64,000 nt of DNA from GCA-2862585 sp036340235 (GTDB lineage: Bacteria > Bacteroidota > Bacteroidia > Flavobacteriales > UBA7312), in contig JAYYZE010000011.1 of the NCBI GenBank assembly GCA_036340235.1, forward strand, positions 1 through 64,000, read 5' to 3'. Under the pieces are notes generated by a model. The model made no database searches and was not told the origin of the DNA. It saw only the letters and a list, made by a program, of their open reading frames with translations. Made by a program: the position numbers and the translations under genes. The stretch's first letter is position 1, and each line of letters starts with the position of its first letter. Positions 7,966 through 16,713 of the stretch are shown here, piece after piece.

Positions 7966-9054
7966 ATGACAAATCAATCATTTACCAACAAACAGTCTCT
8001 TAAGTTCCTAGAATCATACATTAACAATGCATCGCCAACTGGCTTTGAAAGTGAAGGACAAAAATTATGGCTTGACTACATTAAACCCCACGTTGATGAT
8101 TATTTTGTTGACACTTATGGTACAGTGGTTGGAGTAATTAATCCAAAGGCAGAGTATAAAGTAGTCATTGAAGCTCATGCCGATGAAATATCTTGGTTTG
8201 TTCATTACATTACCAAAGAAGGATTCATTTACCTTAGAAGGAACGGAGGCAGCGACCACCAAATTGCTCCTTCTAAAAGGGTAAATATTCACACAAAAAA
8301 CGGCCCTGTTGACGCCATATTTGGCTGGCCAGCCATACATACACGACATGGAGCAGATGAAAAACCACCAAAGCTTGACAATATTTTCCTTGATTGTGGA
8401 TGCACATCAAAAGATGAAGTGGAAAAGCTAGGTGTGCATGTCGGTTGCGTGGTAACTTACAAAGACACTTTTTTATTTCTAAATAACACCTACTATGTTG
8501 GAAGAGCATTGGATAATCGCATAGGTGGTTTTATGATTGCCGAGGTAGCCAGACTTTTGAAAGAAAATAATATCAAACTACCGTTTGGGTTATATATCAC
8601 CAATTCAGTACAAGAGGAAGTTGGACTAAGAGGTGCCCAAATGATTACTGAAAATATAAAACCAAACGTAGCTATTGTAACGGATGTCTGTCACGACACA
8701 CAAACCCCAATGATTAATAAAATCAAACATGGAGACTTATTCAGTGGTAAAGGACCTGTTTTAACTTATGGACCAGCAGTTCAAAACAACCTTTTAGATC
8801 TTATCATCAATGTTGCCGAAAGTTCTAATATCCCATTTCAACGTGCAGCAGCATCACGAGCCACTGGCACAGACACCGATGCCTTTGCTTACTCAACGGG
8901 AGGTGTGGCGTCAGCTCTTATCTCTCTCCCATTGAGATACATGCACACAACAGTGGAAAGTGTTCATAAAGAGGATGTCGAAAATGTAATTGGATTAATT
9001 TACAACACACTGATGAATATCAGCGATAATCACGATTTCAGATACATCAAGTAG
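7966..9054 (+). CDS. M42 family zinc metallopeptidase (aminopeptidase)
   Basis: A 362-residue cytoplasmic aminopeptidase of the M42 (glutamyl aminopeptidase/TET-like) family, likely trimming peptides from intracellular proteolysis. Metal and catalytic residues sit in recognisable blocks: EAHADEISWFVHYI (first His and Asp), GRALDNRIGGFM (bridging Asp), SVQEEVGLRGAQ (catalytic Glu pair), IVTDVCHDTQTP (Asp) and RYMHTTVESVHKEDV (final His). GTDTDAFAYSTGG is also typical. It is divergent from mnmD and lies 6 nt upstream of ilvE, so the two are probably co-transcribed. Confidence 0.93.
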   Translation: MTNQSFTNKQSLKFLESYINNASPTGFESEGQKLWLDYIKPHVDDYFVDTYGTVVGVINPKAEYKVVIEAHADEISWFVHYITKEGFIYLRRNGGSDHQIAPSKRVNIHTKNGPVDAIFGWPAIHTRHGADEKPPKLDNIFLDCGCTSKDEVEKLGVHVGCVVTYKDTFLFLNNTYYVGRALDNRIGGFMIAEVARLLKENNIKLPFGLYITNSVQEEVGLRGAQMITENIKPNVAIVTDVCHDTQTPMINKIKHGDLFSGKGPVLTYGPAVQNNLLDLIINVAESSNIPFQRAAASRATGTDTDAFAYSTGGVASALISLPLRYMHTTVESVHKEDVENVIGLIYNTLMNISDNHDFRYIK

Positions 9055-9060
9055 TATTAC

Positions 9061-10107
9061 ATGAGAGTAACGAAAAATAAGTATTCTAAATTAGAATCAA
9101 CTAATTTTGACAACTTACAGTTTGGTAAGTTGTTTAGTGATCATATGTTCAGCACTACCTACAAAAATGGTAAATGGGGTAACGAAGAAATTATACCGTA
9201 TGGACCATTACAACTGGAACCCTCTTCACATGTTTTTCACTATGGGCAAGCTGTTTTTGAAGGCATGAAGGCATACAGAGACCCAAAAGGAAATATCCAA
9301 CTCTTTAGGCCTCTAGAAAACTTCTCAAGATTAAATGCATCAGCAACACGACTTTGTATGCCTACCATTGAGGAGGAATTATTCATGAACGGATTAAAAG
9401 CATTACTGAAAATTGACAGTGATTGGGTACCACAATCAGACGCTAAGTCCCTTTATATCCGTCCGTTTATGATCGGCGATAGCACTTTTATCAGAGCAAC
9501 CCCCTCAACGCGCTTTCGATTTATGATTATTACTTCGCCAACATCTACCTACTACAGTGGAAAAACCGCCTTAAAAATTGAAGAATCATACGCGCGTTCT
9601 GTTCAAGGAGGTACTGGTTTTGCAAAGGCTGCGGGCAACTACGCGGCCAGCTTTGCTCCCACAAAACAGGCACAAAACGAGGGGTTTACACAAGTCATAT
9701 GGACCGATGCCAAAAACCATCAATACATTGAAGAATCTGGAACAATGAATATCATGTTCCGAATACATGATACTATTGTAACTCCTCAACTAAGTGATAG
9801 CATTTTGGGAGGAATTACTAGAGATAGTATTTTAACATTAGCCAAACACAAAGGCATTGAGGTACAAGAACGAAAAATATCCGTGAATGAAATCATAAAA
9901 GCCTACAAAAATGGCTCTTTGAAAGAAGTGTTTGGCGTCGGGACCGCCGTGACTGTTAATCCTGTTCACGCCATTACTCACAGAGGCTTTACTATGCATT
10001 TTGACTCTTACGATGATGACTCTTATGCTTCTAATTTAAAAACAGATTTGTTAGATATTCAGTATGGTAGGTCAATGGATATTTTCAAGTGGACCGTTAA
10101 GTTGTAA
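9061..10107 (+). CDS. ilvE: branched-chain amino acid aminotransferase
   Basis: PLP enzyme interconverting leucine, isoleucine and valine with their 2-oxo acids. At 348 residues it belongs to the longer BCAT form. Visible motifs are YGQAVFEGMKAYRD, FRPLENFSRLNASA, SLYIRPFMIG, the PLP lysine in GTGFAKAAGNYAASF, and EESGTMNIMF followed by GITRDSIL. It follows the M42 peptidase by 6 nt. Its 3' end overlaps the convergent GNAT gene by 36 nt. Valine/leucine turnover links it loosely to the nearby isobutyryl-CoA mutase, but that is inference. Confidence 0.95.
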   Translation: MRVTKNKYSKLESTNFDNLQFGKLFSDHMFSTTYKNGKWGNEEIIPYGPLQLEPSSHVFHYGQAVFEGMKAYRDPKGNIQLFRPLENFSRLNASATRLCMPTIEEELFMNGLKALLKIDSDWVPQSDAKSLYIRPFMIGDSTFIRATPSTRFRFMIITSPTSTYYSGKTALKIEESYARSVQGGTGFAKAAGNYAASFAPTKQAQNEGFTQVIWTDAKNHQYIEESGTMNIMFRIHDTIVTPQLSDSILGGITRDSILTLAKHKGIEVQERKISVNEIIKAYKNGSLKEVFGVGTAVTVNPVHAITHRGFTMHFDSYDDDSYASNLKTDLLDIQYGRSMDIFKWTVKL

Positions 10108-10521
10108 AATCATTTTATAATGATCAATGCCAGCTTCATTAAAAATATCGCCAACGATACCAAATCCAAATTTTTTATAGAATTCAACAACCGGCAGCTG
10201 AGCGTGTAGGTACACGTAATTATTTTCATTACACACATCGTTAAGAACGAAATGGACAATTTGTTTGCCATATCCCTTACCTCTGTGATTACTTAAAACT
10301 GCGAATCTTTCAAGCTTGACTCCAACATCAGTTTTTCTAGATCTGGCAACACCTACTGGCAAATTATTATCTTTTAGCAGATAATGTGTAGCTTGTCCTT
10401 CATACGAATCGTATTCATCTGCAACGTTAACATTCTGCTCATCAACAAATACTATTTTTCTGATTTTTTGAACGTAAGCAAAGTCTGGATGATCAATATT
10501 TAGTTTATCAAATTGCACCAT
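10072..10521 (-). CDS. GNAT family N-acetyltransferase
   Basis: A 149-residue single-domain acetyltransferase. The acetyl-CoA binding motif A is LERFAVLSNHRGKGYGKQIV, with the RGKGYG pyrophosphate loop. It is followed by YLHAQLPVVEFYKKFGFGIVG (motif B, with the usual tyrosine and FYKKFGF). The overall pattern resembles the ElaA-like group of small GNATs. The substrate is unknown. Its start overlaps the upstream MazG-like gene by 14 nt, suggesting co-transcription, and its 3' end overlaps ilvE on the other strand. Confidence 0.85.
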   Translation of the reverse strand: MVQFDKLNIDHPDFAYVQKIRKIVFVDEQNVNVADEYDSYEGQATHYLLKDNNLPVGVARSRKTDVGVKLERFAVLSNHRGKGYGKQIVHFVLNDVCNENNYVYLHAQLPVVEFYKKFGFGIVGDIFNEAGIDHYKMILQLNGPLENIH

Positions 10522-10906
10522 GCTTTTTCAATATAGCTTCAATGTTTGGTTTGAAATAATTATTACCCTTTAACACTTTCCCATCTTTTCTGAAAATAGG
10601 ACGTCCATGTTCGTCTAATTTGGACATATTACTACGTTGAATTTCGTCAAATACATCCTCTATAATATTTTGTAGGCCGTGTTTCAGCACAGTCCCACAC
10701 CATATATACAGCATATCTCCTAATGCATCAGCAATTTCAACTAAATCAACATTTGCACATGCCTCTAAATATTCTTCATTTTCTTCATGCATCAATCGGT
10801 GTCTGAGGTTGTAGGTACTAGCACCAACATTAGCTATGGGCGCTTGCTCATTACCAATTAAAAATCGCTCATGAAATTCTTTTACTTGTTCTATATTTTT
10901 TTTCAT
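10508..10906 (-). CDS. MazG-like nucleotide pyrophosphohydrolase
   Basis: A 132-residue all-alpha NTP pyrophosphohydrolase of the MazG/HisE-like superfamily. The metal-binding signature ExxE...ExxD is visible as HEENEEYLEA followed by VEIADALGDMLYIW. The C-terminal part (RSNMSKLDEHGRPIFRKDGK and GNNYFKPNI) matches single-domain phosphoribosyl-ATP-pyrophosphohydrolase-like proteins common in Bacteroidota. Likely role: hydrolysis of a modified or surplus nucleoside triphosphate; the substrate is unknown. It is the first gene of a two-gene minus-strand unit with the GNAT. Confidence 0.82.
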   Translation of the reverse strand: MKKNIEQVKEFHERFLIGNEQAPIANVGASTYNLRHRLMHEENEEYLEACANVDLVEIADALGDMLYIWCGTVLKHGLQNIIEDVFDEIQRSNMSKLDEHGRPIFRKDGKVLKGNNYFKPNIEAILKKHGAI

Positions 10907-10943
10907 TTTAGACTTTATTACAATATTTGATATGTTTAAAAGT

Positions 10944-10951
10944 TATATTTG
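10944..10951 (+). promoter_or_regulatory. Bacteroidota -7 box upstream of the yceI-like gene
   Basis: Reads TATATTTG (TAnnTTTG consensus) and ends 25 nt before the ATG at 10977. A TTG at 10927-10929 is present but closer than the usual -33 spacing. Confidence 0.6.
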
Positions 10952-10976
10952 TACTAACAAATAAAACACAAATTTT

Positions 10977-11564
10977 ATGAAAAATGTATCATTTTTAGCG
11001 CTAGCTTTTATCATTTTTAGCGCCTTTAGTAACACACACACTGAAGAATTCAAAGTAGACCCAACTAAAAGCAAATTAGAATGGGTGGCCGAAAAGGTCA
11101 CTGGTGGTCATAACGGTTATGTTTCAGTAAAAAGTGGTAGCGTGTTAATGGATCACGGAAAAATTGCAAAAGCGTCATTTAGCATTGATATGACTTCCAT
11201 AACTAACGTGGATATCGAATCAGAAAAATATAGAGAAAAACTAATTGACCATCTGAAAAGTGAGGATTTCTTTGAAGTTGACAAACACCCAGAAGTAACA
11301 TTTAAAATGATTCGCTCGAACTCCCTAGCTAAAAATAAGTATAATGTACTGGCAGAATTGACCATTAAAGGTAACAAAAACGTCATAAGCTTTCCTTTAG
11401 AGTTGACACAGTCCGGATCAGAACTGAACTGTAAAGGCACATTTAAATTTGACAGAACTAAATATGACATTATTTATGGTTCAGGCACCTTTTTTGACAA
11501 TCTTGGAGACAAAGCGATTGACAATGAAGTAGTTGTCAATTTCGACCTTTTCCTTTCTAAATAG
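10977..11564 (+). CDS. YceI-like secreted lipocalin-fold protein
   Basis: A 195-residue protein with an N-terminal signal peptide (about residues 1-20, ALAFIIFSAFSNTHT), so it is exported to the periplasm. The mature part begins EEFKVDPTKSKLEWVAEKVT and has GHNGYVSVKSGSV, ASFSIDMTSI, LKSEDFFEVDKHPEVTF and a C-terminal FDRTKYDIIYGSG, all YceI-family features. YceI proteins bind long hydrophobic molecules such as isoprenoids; the exact ligand is unknown here. It is 3 nt from a small membrane protein and in line with the SRPBCC-GyrI gene. Confidence 0.9.
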   Translation: MKNVSFLALAFIIFSAFSNTHTEEFKVDPTKSKLEWVAEKVTGGHNGYVSVKSGSVLMDHGKIAKASFSIDMTSITNVDIESEKYREKLIDHLKSEDFFEVDKHPEVTFKMIRSNSLAKNKYNVLAELTIKGNKNVISFPLELTQSGSELNCKGTFKFDRTKYDIIYGSGTFFDNLGDKAIDNEVVVNFDLFLSK

Positions 11565-11567
11565 TAT

Positions 11568-11759
11568 ATGGAACACATTACTAGCGGCCATTGGGTTTTT
11601 GCATTAGTTTTTGCAATAACCTTCGTTATTTATTTATTTTGGTCGTATAGAAAAGAGATTAAACTTAACAGGATACACTATCAAAGAAGTATCCTGTTTG
11701 TTTTTTCTGTTGTGGTTATTGCTTTTCTATTGTACGTTTTTAGAAATTATATGAAATAA
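11568..11759 (+). CDS. small two-span membrane protein, unknown
   Basis: A 63-residue protein with two hydrophobic spans (about residues 8-26 and 41-58) joined by a short basic loop, YRKEIKLNRIHYQRS. The second half reads ILFVFSVVVIAFLLYVFRNY. No family recognised. It starts 3 nt after the YceI-like gene and ends 3 nt before the SRPBCC-GyrI gene, so it is likely a genuine co-translated component of this operon. Confidence 0.7.
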   Translation: MEHITSGHWVFALVFAITFVIYLFWSYRKEIKLNRIHYQRSILFVFSVVVIAFLLYVFRNYMK

Positions 11760-11762
11760 AAT

Positions 11763-12782
11763 ATGCTTATGAAAATTCTCAAAATTATTCTTTTTTCTTT
11801 ATTAGGTATCATGTTCGCCTTTTTAGCTTCAAATTTCTTCTTTGACAAATCTTTCAATGTAGATTCAAGTATTGAAATAAAATCTAGTCCATATTTGGTA
11901 TTTAGTCAAGTTGAAAATTTCGAGAATTGGCCTAACTGGGATCCTTGGATGGCTAAAGACAGTACAGTAGTTATTTCATTAGCTGATAATATTAGTCAAG
12001 TTGGTGCAATCCGAGAATGGAAAAGTAAAAGTTCGGGTGATGGCTATTTAAAACTAATTTCAAACGAATTTATCAAACAATTAGATTATGGTATTTACAT
12101 TGATAACAGTCCTCCATTTTATACCACTTTTTATTTTGAGTCGGATAGTACCAATGGCGTAATAGTTAGTTGCAAACACTCTGGTAAACTACCTTTTTTG
12201 AGCAGAGTATTCGGACCTTTTTTAAAAAAAATGATACAAAATGACCAAGTCAATGGCCTAAATAATTTAAAACAATATTGCGAGTCCCTGCCTTCAAAAA
12301 CCAGCGAAATAACAATAGAAGCTCTATTAGAAAAAAAAGTGATTGCCATCGAAGATAGTTGCGTAATAGGTGATTTTGACCAGGCCCTTTCGGATATCTA
12401 TCAATCTATTTTTGTTTTACTCGCTGAAAATGGTATTATGCCCACAAGCTCGCCATTTGTACAGCACATAAGTTTTCCAAGACAGGCTGGAAATGCTAAT
12501 ACAATTGTTTTTAGAGCCGGTGTTTTTGTTGAAACTCCCGTTGACACTAACAACACAAAAACAAACGCTAAATACTACGAGACAATGCCTTCAAATAGCG
12601 TTCAAGCCACACACATTGGCGATCTTCAAACCATTAACGATACCCACTATAAAATCAAACAATATTGTTTGGAAAATAATTATAAAATCGTAGGTTTTCC
12701 TTATGAGATATATTTATCTGATCCAAATATGACGCCAAATGTATCTGAATGGAAAACGAGAGTTATTTACCAAATAGAATAG
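11763..12782 (+). CDS. SRPBCC (polyketide cyclase-like) and GyrI-like effector-binding fusion protein
   Basis: A 339-residue protein with an N-terminal hydrophobic segment (residues 4-24) that may be a membrane anchor or signal. Residues 30-170 form a START/SRPBCC-like domain: SSPYLVFSQVENFENWPNWDPW is characteristic, as is the later FYFESDSTNGVIV. Residues 190-339 resemble the GyrI/AraC effector-binding domain, with YQSIFVLLAENGIM, GVFVETPV, ATHIGDLQTINDTHYKI and FPYEIYLSDP. Both halves are small-molecule-binding folds, so a hydrophobic ligand is likely; with YceI upstream this may be a lipid-handling operon (inference). Confidence 0.8.
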   Translation: MLMKILKIILFSLLGIMFAFLASNFFFDKSFNVDSSIEIKSSPYLVFSQVENFENWPNWDPWMAKDSTVVISLADNISQVGAIREWKSKSSGDGYLKLISNEFIKQLDYGIYIDNSPPFYTTFYFESDSTNGVIVSCKHSGKLPFLSRVFGPFLKKMIQNDQVNGLNNLKQYCESLPSKTSEITIEALLEKKVIAIEDSCVIGDFDQALSDIYQSIFVLLAENGIMPTSSPFVQHISFPRQAGNANTIVFRAGVFVETPVDTNNTKTNAKYYETMPSNSVQATHIGDLQTINDTHYKIKQYCLENNYKIVGFPYEIYLSDPNMTPNVSEWKTRVIYQIE

Positions 12783-12812
12783 CTCAGTTAATTTTACTAA
12801 ACAAAACCTCAA

Positions 12813-13280
12813 ATCAAGAAAAAAACATTAATTACCGATCTCTTCACATTACTTTTTTTTTCAACATAACAATCTTTCTCTGAAAGTATGTTTATGGATT
12901 ACGCATTTTCAGACGACACAAAACCAAGTATACACATACACTTTTCTAATGTAGGGAAAGATGCTTTGTATAGTGCTCAAAAAACCACTTGTAAAATAAA
13001 CATGGAAAAATTGAAAAAGTAAAAAGCATTAGATACGAGTGTTTTAAAGGAAATTAAACAACTTGAAAAAGATATCTTTAACAAGGAAAAGAAAATCAAA
13101 GATGCCGAACACTATATCACACGATCAAACTCTGACATAGAAAGTTTCAAAAAAGAAATTGAAGAAAGTTCAATAAAGATTAATAATTCCGACAAGAATA
13201 TTACGGAACTAAATCAGGCGTTATGTCAAAAAAGTGAAAAGAAGCTAAAAAAGACAACAAAAGCTAAAAAGTTGACATAA
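12813..13280 (+). pseudogene. decayed gene for a secreted coiled-coil protein
   Basis: One frame from 12813 to 13280 reads as a continuous protein broken by two TAA codons (12867-12869 and 13020-13022). It begins KKKTLITDLFTLLFFS, like a signal peptide, preceded by ATC where an ATG would be expected. It continues with DYAFSDDTKPSIHIHFSN and VGKDALYSAQKTTCKI, then after the second stop a coiled coil of about 80 codons rich in E, K, I and N (LKEIKQLEKDIFNKEKKI and further). The frame is kept throughout, so it looks like a recently inactivated gene. Family not recognised. Confidence 0.7.
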
Positions 13281-13286
13281 TTAAAT

Positions 13287-16200
13287 TTACATATTTCGCC
13301 TGTATTCTCCACCAACCTCAAAGAGCGAGTGAGTGATTTCGCCTAATGAACAACGTTTAGCAGCTTCCATCATAACCTCAAAAATATTTTTATTTTGAAT
13401 GGCAGCATACCTCAACGATTGTAATAAATCGGCTGATGTGTTTTTGTTATTATCTCGCAAGGTTTTGAGCATGTCTATTTGATATTCTTTCTCTTCTTGA
13501 AAAGCTCTTATAACCTCTGATGGAATGATAGTTGGTGAGCCCTTGGAGTTTAAGAAAGTATTAACTCCAATTATTGGGTAATCTCCAGTGTGCTTGAGAG
13601 TCTCATAATGCATGGATTCCTCCTGAATTTTAGAACGTTGATACATTGTCTCCATGGCGCCCAACACACCACCTCTTTCAGTAATTCTATCAAATTCTAA
13701 AAGTACTGCTTCTTCAACCAAATCGGTTAACTCCTCAATTATAAATGCCCCTTGCAGAGGATTTTCATTTTTGGCCAGCCCTAGTTCTTTGTTAATGATT
13801 AGCTGGATAGCCATAGCACGACGCACAGACTCCTCCGTAGGTGTAGTTATTGCCTCATCGTATGCATTGGTATGAAGTGAATTACAATTATCATAAATAG
13901 CATAAAGAGCTTGTAGTGTGGTTCGAATGTCATTAAAGTCGATTTCTTGAGCGTGAAGTGATCGGCCAGATGTTTGAATATGATATTTGAGCATTTGTGA
14001 TCGCTCATTTGCACCATACCGCTCTCTCATAGCTTTAGCCCAAATTCGTCGTGCCACACGACCAATCACAGCGTATTCAGGATCAATACCATTTGAAAAG
14101 AAAAAGGATAAATTGGGTGCAAATTTATCAATATCCATACCCCTACTGAGGTAGTACTCTACATATGTAAACCCATTGGCTAAGGTAAATGCTAACTGTG
14201 TAATAGGGTTTGCTCCTGCCTCGGCAATGTGGTATCCAGAAATGGAAACAGAATAAAAGTTTCGTATTTCATTTTCTATAAAATAATGTTGAATATCACC
14301 CATCATCCTCAATGCAAATTCAGTTGAAAAAATACATGTATTTTGAGCTTGATCTTCTTTAAGTATGTCGGCCTGTACGGTACCTCTAACCACCTTTAGT
14401 GTTTGTGCTTTAATCTTTTGATACACCTCACTTGCAAGTACCTGGTCGCCACTGACGCCCAAAAGCATAAGTCCAAGACCGTCATTCCCCTCTGGTAATT
14501 CCCCTTGGTAGCTTGGACGAACCTTACCTATGTAGAGCGCTTCTATCTTCTTAGAAATCTCATCTTCTAAGTTATTTTCTCTAATAAAAAGTTCGCACTG
14601 CTGGTCAATAGCGGCATTCATAAAAAATGCCAATAACATAGGAGCGGGTCCATTAATTGTCATAGAAACGGAAGTAGATGGGTCGCACAAATTAAAACCA
14701 GAATACAACTTTTTAGCATCATCGAGACAACATATAGACACACCGGCATTACCTATTTTTCCATAAATATCAGGACGATGATCAGGATCGTTGCCATACA
14801 AAGTCACAGAGTCAAAAGCCGTGGAAAGTCGCTTTGCAGGCATGTCCAAACTTAGGTAGTGGAAGCGTTTGTTGGTACGCTCGGGACCACCTTCACCTGC
14901 AAACATTCGAGTGGGGTCCTCTCCCTCTCGTTTAAAAGGAAAAATGCCTGATGTATATGGAAAATGACCAGGAAGATTTTCTTGTAAACGCCAATGCAAA
15001 ACATCACCCCAAGAAGAATAATTGGGCAGTGAGACTTTAGGAATTCGTGTATTTGACAATGATAGAGTACTTGTCTTTATTCTCAACTCTTTGTTCCGAA
15101 CTTTAAAGGTGTAAACGTCAGACTTATAATCGTCTTTTATAGATTGCCACTGGTCAATTAATAGTCTATTTTTGGGATCAAGATTTAACTCTTTTTCAGA
15201 ATAAAGTGCCTTCAATGATGGCAAAAGATCATCGGACTTACTACTTCTATTAGACCTTTTCACAGATTGAATAGTTTTGTCAATAGCATACAATTCTTCG
15301 GCTACTTGTTTTTGTTGTTCTGCCCATTGATTGTATTGCCTATTGGAATCGGCAATTTCAGAGAGATAACGATTTCTTTTCGGTGGAATCACAAACACCT
15401 TTTCTGACATTTCTTTGGAAATTTCAAAAGTCGAATTTAAAAGAGCAGCTGTTTTCTCAACAACGGTATTCATCAAAGCAATATATAGGCGATTGACACC
15501 GGGGTCATTAAATTGTGAAGCTATGGTTCCGTAAACAGGCATATCGTCAATTGCTAAATCAAATAACTTATGGTTTCGTTGGTATTGTTTTTTGACATCT
15601 CTTAATGCATCCAAAGCTCCTCGTTTGTCAAATTTATTCACTGCAATAAGGTCAGCAAAATCCAACATATCGATTTTTTCTAGCTGGGTAGCTGCTCCAT
15701 AGTCTGGGGTCATAACGTACATAGAAGCATCTGAGTGTTCTAAAATTTCGGTGTCGGATTGCCCTATTCCTGACGTCTCAAGGATTATTAAATCAAAATT
15801 TGCAACTTTCAAAATATCTATGGCCTTTCCAACGTGAGCAGAGAGTGCCAAATTTGCTTGTCGTGTTGCCAATGAACGCATATAGACTCGATTATTTTTG
15901 ATCGCATTCATTCTAATTCTATCACCCAATAAAGCCCCACCTGTTTTTCTCTTTGATGGATCTACGGAAATAATCCCCAACTTTTTATCTGGGAAATCCA
16001 TCAAGAACCGCCTTACCAATTCATCAACTAAAGAGGATTTACCAGCACCGCCAGTGCCCGTTATTCCCAAAATTGGAGAGGTTGACTGCAGCGCTCGCTT
16101 TCTTAGTGCAGAAAGTTCTTTTTCATATTCTTGGGGGAAATTTTCAGCCGCAGAAATGAGTCTGGCTATGTTTTGAAAATTTGACAAATCGTCGATGCAA

Positions 16201-16658
16201 GCACTAACATCCCTTCCTGTAGGGAAATCGGCTTTCTGAACCAAGTCATTAATCATTCCTTGTAACCCCATGGCACGTCCATCATCGGGGTGGTAGATGC
16301 GATGGATACCATAGGCATGTAATTCTTTTATTTCTTCAGGCAGGATAGTACCTCCGCCACCAGCAAAGATTTTGATATGACCAGCACCTCGTTCGTTCAA
16401 TAAGTCAAACATGTATTTTAAATACTCATTGTGTCCGCCTTGGTAGGAGGTCATGGCAATGGCATTAGCGTCCTCCTGAATGGCACAATTGACAACCTCT
16501 TCAACGGACCGATCGTGACCCAAATGAATAACTTCACAGCCCGTGGACTGTATAATTCGTCGCATGATATTTATTGCCGCATCGTGGCCGTCAAACAAAC
16601 TGGCGGCTGTTACTATGCGTATTTTATTTATTGGTTGATAAGGGCTTTGTTTTTGCAT
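13287..16658 (-). CDS. icmF: fused isobutyryl-CoA mutase (IcmF)
   Basis: A 1123-residue adenosylcobalamin enzyme that interconverts isobutyryl-CoA and n-butyryl-CoA, with its G-protein chaperone in the same chain. Order: B12-binding domain (residues 10-145; cobalt-ligand His25 in LFDGHDAAINI), MeaB-like GTPase (about 195-420; P-loop GTGGAGKSS at 201-209, NKFDK near 341), linker, then the mutase large-subunit TIM barrel (about 545-1123; ISGYHIAEAGA near 807). Gln772 in ILKEDQAQNT replaces the arginine that holds the carboxylate in methylmalonyl-CoA mutases, favouring isobutyryl-CoA. A TATATTTG box lies 21 nt upstream. It is monocistronic as far as can be seen. Confidence 0.93.
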   Translation of the reverse strand: MQKQSPYQPINKIRIVTAASLFDGHDAAINIMRRIIQSTGCEVIHLGHDRSVEEVVNCAIQEDANAIAMTSYQGGHNEYLKYMFDLLNERGAGHIKIFAGGGGTILPEEIKELHAYGIHRIYHPDDGRAMGLQGMINDLVQKADFPTGRDVSACIDDLSNFQNIARLISAAENFPQEYEKELSALRKRALQSTSPILGITGTGGAGKSSLVDELVRRFLMDFPDKKLGIISVDPSKRKTGGALLGDRIRMNAIKNNRVYMRSLATRQANLALSAHVGKAIDILKVANFDLIILETSGIGQSDTEILEHSDASMYVMTPDYGAATQLEKIDMLDFADLIAVNKFDKRGALDALRDVKKQYQRNHKLFDLAIDDMPVYGTIASQFNDPGVNRLYIALMNTVVEKTAALLNSTFEISKEMSEKVFVIPPKRNRYLSEIADSNRQYNQWAEQQKQVAEELYAIDKTIQSVKRSNRSSKSDDLLPSLKALYSEKELNLDPKNRLLIDQWQSIKDDYKSDVYTFKVRNKELRIKTSTLSLSNTRIPKVSLPNYSSWGDVLHWRLQENLPGHFPYTSGIFPFKREGEDPTRMFAGEGGPERTNKRFHYLSLDMPAKRLSTAFDSVTLYGNDPDHRPDIYGKIGNAGVSICCLDDAKKLYSGFNLCDPSTSVSMTINGPAPMLLAFFMNAAIDQQCELFIRENNLEDEISKKIEALYIGKVRPSYQGELPEGNDGLGLMLLGVSGDQVLASEVYQKIKAQTLKVVRGTVQADILKEDQAQNTCIFSTEFALRMMGDIQHYFIENEIRNFYSVSISGYHIAEAGANPITQLAFTLANGFTYVEYYLSRGMDIDKFAPNLSFFFSNGIDPEYAVIGRVARRIWAKAMRERYGANERSQMLKYHIQTSGRSLHAQEIDFNDIRTTLQALYAIYDNCNSLHTNAYDEAITTPTEESVRRAMAIQLIINKELGLAKNENPLQGAFIIEELTDLVEEAVLLEFDRITERGGVLGAMETMYQRSKIQEESMHYETLKHTGDYPIIGVNTFLNSKGSPTIIPSEVIRAFQEEKEYQIDMLKTLRDNNKNTSADLLQSLRYAAIQNKNIFEVMMEAAKRCSLGEITHSLFEVGGEYRRNM

Positions 16659-16679
16659 TATTTAGTTTACTTGGGAATA

Positions 16680-16687
16680 CAAATATA
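16680..16687 (-). promoter_or_regulatory. Bacteroidota -7 box upstream of icmF
   Basis: The minus strand reads TATATTTG (TAnnTTTG), ending 21 nt before the icmF ATG. It lies in the short divergent gap with the protoporphyrinogen oxidase gene. Confidence 0.6.
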
Positions 16688-16713
16688 TAGTATCGGAATT
16701 AAATTGGCTAAAT

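Noticed and set aside
12813..13280. Selenocysteine or programmed recoding to explain in-frame stops
   Set aside because: Both stops are TAA, not TGA, no recoding structure was seen and the start codon also appears lost; decay is simpler.
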